From Niastella vici (GTDB taxonomy: Bacteria > Bacteroidota > Bacteroidia > Chitinophagales > Chitinophagaceae), in NCBI RefSeq assembly GCF_002077945.1, contig NZ_LVYD01000044.1:1-64000 (forward strand): a stretch of DNA of 64,000 bases. The letters are read 5' to 3'. Below the pieces are notes generated by a model. It did no database searches, was not told the DNA's origin, and worked only from the letters and a program-made list of their open reading frames with translations. The position numbers and the translations under genes were made by a program. Position 1 is the stretch's first letter; each line of letters opens with the position of its first letter. Below, piece by piece: positions 57,803-64,000 of the stretch.

Positions 57803-59989
57803 ATGAAGCATTGGCTTGTTTCTTTCCTGGTAATTTTTCTTTTTGCCCAAACCGCCTTTTCGCAGGTAAACACAGCAGCCCTTACCGCCTTTGTTCAGCG
57901 CATAGTAAAAGACAGGTCTTCTTCTTTTATTATTGAAGCTATACCACAGCAGAACGGCAAAGATGTATTTGAACTCGAAAGCCGCAAGGGTAAAATTGTA
58001 TTGCGGGGAAATAGTGGGTTGTCTGTTGCTGCTGCCCTCAACTATTACCTGCAACAATATTGTAATTGCCAGATAAGCTGGAATGGCATTAACCTGCATT
58101 TGCCCGGTCAGTTGCCGGTAGTTACAAAAAAAGTGCACAAAGCCACGCCTTATAAATACAGGTATTATCTCAACTACTGCACCTTTCAATATTCAATGGC
58201 CTGGTGGGACTGGGAGCGGTGGCAACAGGAAATTGACTGGATGGCGCTCAATGGTATCAATATGCCGCTGGCGCTTACCGGTGAAGAAGCTATCTGGCAA
58301 CAGGTATATAAAAAAATGGGCTTTACCGATAATGAGCTGGCAGGTTTTTTCACCGGCCCTGCCTATTTTTCGTGGTTGTGGATGGGTAATATCGACGGGT
58401 GGGATGGACCATTGCCACAGCACTGGATGAACCGGCAAAAGGAATTGCAAAAGCAAATACTGGAAAGAGAACGCAGTTTTGGAATGAAACCGGTATTGCC
58501 CGCTTTTACCGGTCATGTACCACCCTCGTTCGATCAAAAATTTCCCAATGCAAAAATAAAAAAGACCAATTGGGGCGCCGGTTTTCCGGATGTATATATA
58601 TTAGATCCGGCCGATGCCCTCTTTGAAAGTGTTGGTAAACAATTTATCGAAGCACAAACACAGGAGTATGGTACCGATCATTTTTACAGTGCCGATACAT
58701 TTAATGAAAATGTTCCGCCAACAAAGGACTCAGCCTTTTTGGATGCCATGAGTAAAAGGGTTTTTCAGTCCATGGCAGGCGCCGATGCAGCGGCAGTATG
58801 GGTGATGCAGGGCTGGATGTTTCATTATAATTCCGATTACTGGCAACCAACACAAATAAAGGCTTTGCTCAATGCGGTGCCTGATGATCACCTGATCATG
58901 CTCGATCTCTACAGCGAAAGCCACCCGGTATGGGACCGCACGGAGGCTTATTATGGCAAACCCTGGATCTGGAATATGCTGCATAATTTTGGCGGTAACA
59001 TCAGTTTATGGGGTAGAATGGCCAACGCCGCAAAGGACCCCTCGGCCGCATTGCACCAGACAGCATCCCGTAAAATGGAAGGTATTGGGTTAACCATGGA
59101 AGGCATAGAACAAAATCCGGCGCTTTATCACCTCATGCTCGAAAATGTATGGAATGAAGCGGGTGTCGATCTGGTAAAATGGTTGCCCCAATATGCCACA
59201 CAGCGATACGGCGTACACAATGAGCTCATTGATTCAGCCTGGCGTATACTCGAAAAAACGGTGTACAATGGCGGCCTGGGTGAAGGCGGGCCCGAATCAA
59301 TTATAGTTGCCCGGCCTACCATCCATATGTTTGGCGACAGGGTAAGAACAAAACTGGATTACGATCCCAACAAACTGGTTTCGGCCTTAACGCTTTTTAT
59401 ACAAACCATTCCCAGCCTGCAGCAAAGCGACGGCTTTCAATACGATCTTGTTGATATCACCCGCCAGGTACTGGCAAATTATGCTACCCCGCTGCAACAA
59501 AAATGGGTGCTTGCTTATTTGCAGAACGATACGGGTTCTTTTACAAAATACACCCGGGAATTTCTGGAGCTCATGGATGATATGGATGAATTGCTGGCTA
59601 CCCGCAAAGACTTTTTATTGGGAAAATGGATTGCCGATGCCCGCAGTTGTGGCGCCGATGAAAATGAAAAAAAATTATATGAGTTAAATGCAAGGAATGT
59701 GATCACCTTATGGGGCAATAAAGAAAGTGAATTGCATGAATATTCCTGCCGGCAATGGGCCGGTTTAATAAAGGGATTTTACAAACCGCGCTGGCAACAG
59801 TTCTTCACCTATTTGCAGCAGAAAATGGCCACCGGCGCCAGAATGGAGATGAACGATTTTGAAGCTGCTGTAAAAACATGGGAATGGAATTGGGTTAACA
59901 GCAACGATACGTATACAGCCTCACCAACCGGCAATGCCATCGAAGTGTCGAAGCGATTGTATACAAAATATATAAACAGGGTGAAGTGA
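57803..59989 (+). CDS. GH89 alpha-N-acetylglucosaminidase (NAGLU-like)
   Basis: Removes terminal alpha-linked N-acetylglucosamine. The 728-residue product has a signal peptide (to about residue 21, ending AFSQ), a small N-terminal alpha/beta domain (about 22-110), the catalytic barrel beginning 'YRYYLNYCTFQYSMAWWDWE' and a C-terminal helical domain. Candidate catalytic residues are Glu302 in 'YSADTFNENVPP' and Glu447 in 'LMLENVWNEAG', both at the positions seen in human NAGLU and bacterial GH89. It is complete in length. The stop codon is 1 or 10 bp from the GH92 start, so the two are co-translated. Location is probably periplasmic, since it has neither lipobox nor type IX tail. Confidence 0.93.
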   Translation: MKHWLVSFLVIFLFAQTAFSQVNTAALTAFVQRIVKDRSSSFIIEAIPQQNGKDVFELESRKGKIVLRGNSGLSVAAALNYYLQQYCNCQISWNGINLHLPGQLPVVTKKVHKATPYKYRYYLNYCTFQYSMAWWDWERWQQEIDWMALNGINMPLALTGEEAIWQQVYKKMGFTDNELAGFFTGPAYFSWLWMGNIDGWDGPLPQHWMNRQKELQKQILERERSFGMKPVLPAFTGHVPPSFDQKFPNAKIKKTNWGAGFPDVYILDPADALFESVGKQFIEAQTQEYGTDHFYSADTFNENVPPTKDSAFLDAMSKRVFQSMAGADAAAVWVMQGWMFHYNSDYWQPTQIKALLNAVPDDHLIMLDLYSESHPVWDRTEAYYGKPWIWNMLHNFGGNISLWGRMANAAKDPSAALHQTASRKMEGIGLTMEGIEQNPALYHLMLENVWNEAGVDLVKWLPQYATQRYGVHNELIDSAWRILEKTVYNGGLGEGGPESIIVARPTIHMFGDRVRTKLDYDPNKLVSALTLFIQTIPSLQQSDGFQYDLVDITRQVLANYATPLQQKWVLAYLQNDTGSFTKYTREFLELMDDMDELLATRKDFLLGKWIADARSCGADENEKKLYELNARNVITLWGNKESELHEYSCRQWAGLIKGFYKPRWQQFFTYLQQKMATGARMEMNDFEAAVKTWEWNWVNSNDTYTASPTGNAIEVSKRLYTKYINRVK

Positions 59990-59999
59990 GATGCTTTTT

Positions 60000-62900
60000 A
60001 TGAAACAGTATATCTTATTCTTCACCATGTTAGCTGTTGCCGGTAATGCATGGGCGCAAACCGGTCCTTTACAATACGTAAATACATTTATTGGTACCAC
60101 TGAGTCGAATGTGCGTACCAAATGGGGCAGTGAAGGCGGAACCTACCCCGGGGCGGTAGCGCCATGGGGTGCAGTACAGTTAACACCCGAAACGCGTACA
60201 ACCGGCGGCAAAGGCTACGATTATCACGATAGCAGTATCTGTTTTTTCAGCTGTACACAGCATTTGAGCGGCTTCCCGAATGGCTCATCGGGCCGTGTGT
60301 ATGTTATGCCGGTAAAGGCCGCCGGTAAATTTCGTGTAAATACCTATTCAAGACATTTTTCTCACCAGGCAGAAAAAGCAGCGCCCGGCTATTACCGCGT
60401 ATCGTTCAGCGATGATCATACGCTTGTTGAAGCCACTGCAGGGGAACGAACAGGCCACTTTCGATTTACTTTTCCGCAAAAGGTAATACCAAAAATATTT
60501 ATCGGCGATGCCGGTACATTAACCGTAAGGTCAAAACATGAAATAACCGGTACGGTAGGGAATGCATTATTCCGGTTTAATAAAGACTACATAACCCGTG
60601 AGGAGGTGCCCGGCGGCTGGTTGCTTACGTTTGCGCCGCAATCGGCGGGGCCCGTTGTAATTGAACTACAGGTAAGCTTTTCTACGGTAAACGTTGAAGG
60701 CGCTGTTTTAAATATGGCTGCAGAGAACAGTGGTTTTAATGAACGCCTGGAAGATACCCGCAATAAATGGCGCAAGGCATTGTCGGTAATTACCATTGAT
60801 GACACCAGTGAAAGCAATAAGACCATTTTTTATACTGCTTTATACCATGCGTTATTAGTTCCCTGGATCGTTAATGACGCAAACGGAAAATACCGGGGCG
60901 CCGATGGCCATATTCATCAAACAACAGGCGCCCATCAATACAACACTTTTTCTCCCTGGGATACTTTTAGAACCTTGCATCCATTGCTGTGTTTGTTATT
61001 TCCCGGCAGGCAAAAAGATATGGTGGAGTCGATGCTCGATATTTACCGGCAAACCGGCTACCTGCCAACAGAGTCTATGACCGGTAATCATGCCATTGCT
61101 ATTATTACCGATTCGTGGCTAAAAGGAATAAAAGTGTCGGATGGTTTGCTGGCATTGAATGCCATGAAAAAAAGCATGGCGGTGGGGCCTTTTATTCAAT
61201 CCGATATGGAAGTTTACCGCAATAGGGGGTACATTCCATTTTCCTATCCCGAATCGGTTACCCGAACCGTTGAATATGCCTACAATGACTGGGCATTGGC
61301 TCAGTTTGCACAGGCAATGCAGGATTCGGCCACCTATGATCATTTTAGTAAGGCAGCTTTTAATTATCGCCACCTCTTTAATGCGAAGGAATTATTTTTA
61401 TTACCACGTAATGGAAATGAATACAAATTACAGCCCGGTACTTTTGGCTATAAAGAAGGCGATGCGTGGGTATATTCCTTTTTTGTACCGCACAACGCAA
61501 AAGACCTGGTGAATATAATGGGTGGTGATCAGTCATTTGTTTCCCGGCTCGATTCAGCACTGGGTACTGAGCAGCTGGTGTTCGATAATGAAACCCTGTT
61601 CCATGTGCCTTACCTTTTTAATTATACCGATTCTTTCTATAAAACACAGCACTGGGTGCAAAAAATAATACATACCCGCTTTAGTGCAACACCTGGTGGC
61701 TTACCGGGTAATGATGATCTCGGCGCTACCAGTAGCTGGTTTGTCTTTAGTGCTTTGGGAATTTATCCGGTATGCCCCGGCCGTGCGGTATATGCTATTG
61801 GTACACCACTTTTCAGATCGGTTACTATTCATCTCGATAATGGAAAGCAATATGTGATCAGGGGCGGCAATATTGCTGCGAAAAACAGCTATGTAAAAAA
61901 TGTATTGCTGAATGGCGTTCCTTACCACCGCTTATGGTTGTCACATGACCTGCTTGAACAGGGAGGCGAAATGGATTTCGTGATGGATGGGGTGCCGCAT
62001 ACCGAATGGGTGACTGATACCACTTTAACCGGCATGTCAGAAACGGTAAGCGATCCCGGCTTTCAGCTGGTCAATTATTGGTTGTCAAAAAACAGGGTGG
62101 CGCCGCATGAACCGGTATGGGTACATTTTGAATTGCAAAACACCGGCAGCACAGGTACAAAAAGGGTAACGCTGTTTGTAAATGGAAAAGTAGTTGCGCA
62201 AAAGAATTGCCTGGTGCCGGGCAATGCAACAATTACTGACTCTGTAATGTGCCGTTTGTATACGTTTGGAAAAACCAGTGTACAAATTGACGGGGCAACA
62301 GCCAAAGAAATTGACGTAAAACGGGCCGCAACCGGGTTCACCGGGCAGCCTGCGATCAGCGCACTGGTAATAAAACCGGTTATCCGTTCCGGTGAATCGC
62401 AGTTGATCACTTTCAATGTACAGAATACAGACGGGGAACCCCATACATTTTATCTTCCTGTAAGCATAAACGATTCATTGATTTGTACCGACACCATTTC
62501 TTTGCAGCCGGGAGCTATACAGCCTGTTGTACAGCTTGTGCCGGTTAAAAGAACGGGTGTGCTAACGCTTCGTGTTAATAATGCAGCAGCATTATTTAAA
62601 GTGTGTAGTGACAATATAGAGACGGCTTTACTTAATTTATCGGCAGTTGCTGCCGGTGACAGTGTAGTGATCGATAGCTCGGGTTTTGGGAATGATGGCG
62701 CCATTATGCGAGCCGCCTCGAATAAGCCTTCGACGGCACTCAGTACGCTACGTTTTAACAAAGACTGTTACATACAGGTGCCCAACTCAATACCTGTTGA
62801 TAGCCTCGGCGAAACAATAACCATGATGTTATGGGTGTTTCCCATTGGAAAGAACGACGGATTGGTTGATCTGTTCACAAAAGGCGATTATCATGTATTG

Positions 62901-63242
62901 CAGGTAGCCGGTAATAAACAGCTTACTTTTTTTGCAGGCGGCTGGGGCAGGGGAGAATGCGAGGCGCCGTTACCAGCAAACTGGTTCAACAACTGGCATC
63001 ACCTGGCCGGCGTTTGTGATGGCAATTATTTTAAATTATATATCGACGGCGTATTGAAAGGAACTACCCGTTTGCAGGACCGCATGAATTTATCTGCTCC
63101 CAACAAATGGACGATAGGCCGCAATGAAGAATTTCCCGGACAACGGATCTTTGACGGCTACCTGGACCATATAAAAATATTCGCCGCCCCTTTATCGGCA
63201 AATGAAATCCTGGCTATTATGAAAAAGGAGCAAATCCACTAG
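60000..63242 (+). CDS. GH92 alpha-mannosidase with C-terminal LamG-like domain
   Basis: Ca2+-dependent exo-alpha-mannosidase. The start chosen is ATG 60000 (MKQYILFFTM), which gives a clean signal peptide ending AWAQ; another ATG lies at 59991. The 1080-residue product has the GH92 N-terminal beta-sandwich ('YVNTFIGTTESNVRTKWG', 'GAVAPWGAVQLTPET') and the (alpha/alpha)6 barrel with candidate acid Glu486 in 'GYKEGDAW' and candidate base in 'GNDDLGATSSW' (Asp572-Asp573). After about residue 690 come two beta-sandwich segments and a LamG/concanavalin-like domain (about 910-1075; 'MMLWVFPIGKNDGLVDLF', 'NWHHLAGVCDGNYFKLYIDG'). The appended LamG domain is not part of standard GH92 enzymes of about 750 residues and may bind glycan. 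Confidence 0.93.
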   Translation: MKQYILFFTMLAVAGNAWAQTGPLQYVNTFIGTTESNVRTKWGSEGGTYPGAVAPWGAVQLTPETRTTGGKGYDYHDSSICFFSCTQHLSGFPNGSSGRVYVMPVKAAGKFRVNTYSRHFSHQAEKAAPGYYRVSFSDDHTLVEATAGERTGHFRFTFPQKVIPKIFIGDAGTLTVRSKHEITGTVGNALFRFNKDYITREEVPGGWLLTFAPQSAGPVVIELQVSFSTVNVEGAVLNMAAENSGFNERLEDTRNKWRKALSVITIDDTSESNKTIFYTALYHALLVPWIVNDANGKYRGADGHIHQTTGAHQYNTFSPWDTFRTLHPLLCLLFPGRQKDMVESMLDIYRQTGYLPTESMTGNHAIAIITDSWLKGIKVSDGLLALNAMKKSMAVGPFIQSDMEVYRNRGYIPFSYPESVTRTVEYAYNDWALAQFAQAMQDSATYDHFSKAAFNYRHLFNAKELFLLPRNGNEYKLQPGTFGYKEGDAWVYSFFVPHNAKDLVNIMGGDQSFVSRLDSALGTEQLVFDNETLFHVPYLFNYTDSFYKTQHWVQKIIHTRFSATPGGLPGNDDLGATSSWFVFSALGIYPVCPGRAVYAIGTPLFRSVTIHLDNGKQYVIRGGNIAAKNSYVKNVLLNGVPYHRLWLSHDLLEQGGEMDFVMDGVPHTEWVTDTTLTGMSETVSDPGFQLVNYWLSKNRVAPHEPVWVHFELQNTGSTGTKRVTLFVNGKVVAQKNCLVPGNATITDSVMCRLYTFGKTSVQIDGATAKEIDVKRAATGFTGQPAISALVIKPVIRSGESQLITFNVQNTDGEPHTFYLPVSINDSLICTDTISLQPGAIQPVVQLVPVKRTGVLTLRVNNAAALFKVCSDNIETALLNLSAVAAGDSVVIDSSGFGNDGAIMRAASNKPSTALSTLRFNKDCYIQVPNSIPVDSLGETITMMLWVFPIGKNDGLVDLFTKGDYHVLQVAGNKQLTFFAGGWGRGECEAPLPANWFNNWHHLAGVCDGNYFKLYIDGVLKGTTRLQDRMNLSAPNKWTIGRNEEFPGQRIFDGYLDHIKIFAAPLSANEILAIMKKEQIH

Positions 63243-63290
63243 GCGATCTCAGCGGTCCGGGTGTTTCTTCTCAAATTATTTACAAGAAAA

Positions 63291-63324
63291 GGCCGCCCGG
63301 AGAGAGAACTTCGAACGGCCCTTT
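63291..63324. terminator. Bidirectional terminator between GH92 and flotillin-like gene
   Basis: Stem GGCCG (63291-63295)/CGGCC (63316-63320), with AAAA before it and CTTT after it, so that each strand shows a short T run. It lies between convergent genes. Confidence 0.65.
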
Positions 63325-63358
63325 CGTTTGTGTATGTCGTTTACTGTTTGTTTTGCCG

Positions 63359-64000
63359 CTATTTATTCTCGATGCTGCCGGTTGTTCCGTCGGTGCCGTT
63401 GCCATTGGCTGCACTTTTCCGGAGTTGTTCCAGTAATTGCAGTCCCAGCAGGCCGTTGATCGGTCCGTTGGAGGCGTCACCGCCGCCGCCGATCAGGATA
63501 TCGGGCATGATCTTGATCTGCTGGGCGCCAATTGCCTCCATCACCTTTAACTGGGTAAAATTGCCGCCACCCATGGCCTCTACCGCCAGTTTATAAGATT
63601 CTGCGGAGGACTTACCAATGGCGAGGATCTTCTCGGCCTCGGCATTACCTGTAAGCGAGATCTTTTCCGCATCGGCTTTTGCGATCCATTCTATCTTTTC
63701 GGCCTCGGCTTTGGCCAGCAGGCGTGTTTTTTCAGCCTCACCGCTTGCGAGGAGTTTCAGCCGGTCGGCCTCTGCATTGGCCTGCAGGCGAACGCTGTTG
63801 GCATCACCGGTGGCCTTTTTCACTGACGCATCGGCGATACGTTCTGCGATCACCACGCCCTGGTCGGCTTTTACGATATCTTTCTGGATCTCGGCAATGG
63901 CTGTTTCTTTTTCCAGGCTTTGCCGGGTTTCCTGGGCCTGTTTCTGCGTTTCGAAAGTTACTTTTTGTTCTTCGGCCAGTTTGCGGTCTGTCAGTGTTTT
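63359..64000 (-). CDS. Flotillin-like SPFH/band-7 protein, C-terminal part (runs off the window)
   Basis: The visible 213 codons belong to the C-terminal part of a longer protein whose start lies beyond position 64000. The sequence is a long coiled coil rich in Ala, Glu and Lys ('RKLAEEQKVTFETQKQAQET', 'EAEKTRLLAKAEAEKIEWIA', 'GNAEAEKILAIGKSSAESYK') followed by 'GGGNFTQLKVMEAIGAQQIK' and a glycine-rich end. This is the usual tail of flotillin/band-7 proteins, which oligomerise on membranes and organise microdomains. It is convergent with GH92 and probably unrelated to glycan use. Confidence 0.85.
   Translation of the reverse strand, partial: KTLTDRKLAEEQKVTFETQKQAQETRQSLEKETAIAEIQKDIVKADQGVVIAERIADASVKKATGDANSVRLQANAEADRLKLLASGEAEKTRLLAKAEAEKIEWIAKADAEKISLTGNAEAEKILAIGKSSAESYKLAVEAMGGGNFTQLKVMEAIGAQQIKIMPDILIGGGGDASNGPINGLLGLQLLEQLRKSAANGNGTDGTTGSIENK

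Overview
The window comes from a Bacteroidota genome, most likely a soil or plant-associated member of the Chitinophagaceae (Chitinophaga/Niastella-like). The signs are four SusC/SusD pairs, a hybrid two-component sensor, FecR-type anti-sigma factors paired with ECF sigma factors, type IX secretion (Por) C-terminal tails on secreted enzymes, TAnnTTTG-type promoter elements and the absence of Shine-Dalgarno sequences. Almost everything in it serves polysaccharide capture and breakdown. No tRNA, rRNA, insertion sequence, prophage or CRISPR array was seen.

Region 1 (69-27836) reads as a xyloglucan locus. SusD and SusC, an SGNH/sialate-esterase-like acetylesterase and a hybrid two-component regulator (HTCS) are followed by a broken GH29 alpha-L-fucosidase remnant, a GH44 endoglucanase/xyloglucanase, and two tandem GH74 xyloglucanases with nearly identical C-terminal modules and duplicated promoters and terminators. 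Next comes an operon for a FucP-type fucose permease, a sugar mutarotase and a GH2 beta-galactosidase, then an AraC regulator read in the opposite direction and an orphan HTCS-type output domain. Backbone cleavage (GH44, GH74), deacetylation, side-chain galactose removal and fucose uptake fit fucogalactoxyloglucan. Two repeated DNA motifs tie the region together: a direct repeat with 22-bp period upstream of the GH74 genes, beside GH44/GH29 and, in weaker form, at the HTCS promoter; and a 31-bp imperfect palindrome upstream of fucP and between the AraC gene and the orphan HTH gene.

Region 2 (27837-33751) holds a SusC/SusD pair with a structured leader and an RteC-like protein. Region 3 (34111-44119) is a probable xylan locus run by an ECF sigma/FecR pair: an STN-containing SusC with a one-base frameshift, SusD, an IPT-domain surface lipoprotein, a GH10 xylanase lipoprotein and a CBM-like protein. 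Region 4 (44237-50269) has an MFS transporter, a DUF3859-type protein, PpnP and a large FG-GAP/ASPIC lipoprotein. Region 5 (50398-63242) is a second ECF/FecR/SusC/SusD locus ending in GH89 and GH92 enzymes, which suggests alpha-linked GlcNAc and mannose substrates such as N-glycan or fungal mannan material. The window ends inside a flotillin-like gene.

The most rewarding points are the two inferred regulons visible as repeated operators, the decayed fucosidase beside an intact fucose uptake operon, the homogenised GH74 pair, the conserved leader hairpin before both STN-type SusC genes, and the frameshifted SusC. Function calls rest on motif recognition by eye; no database search was run.
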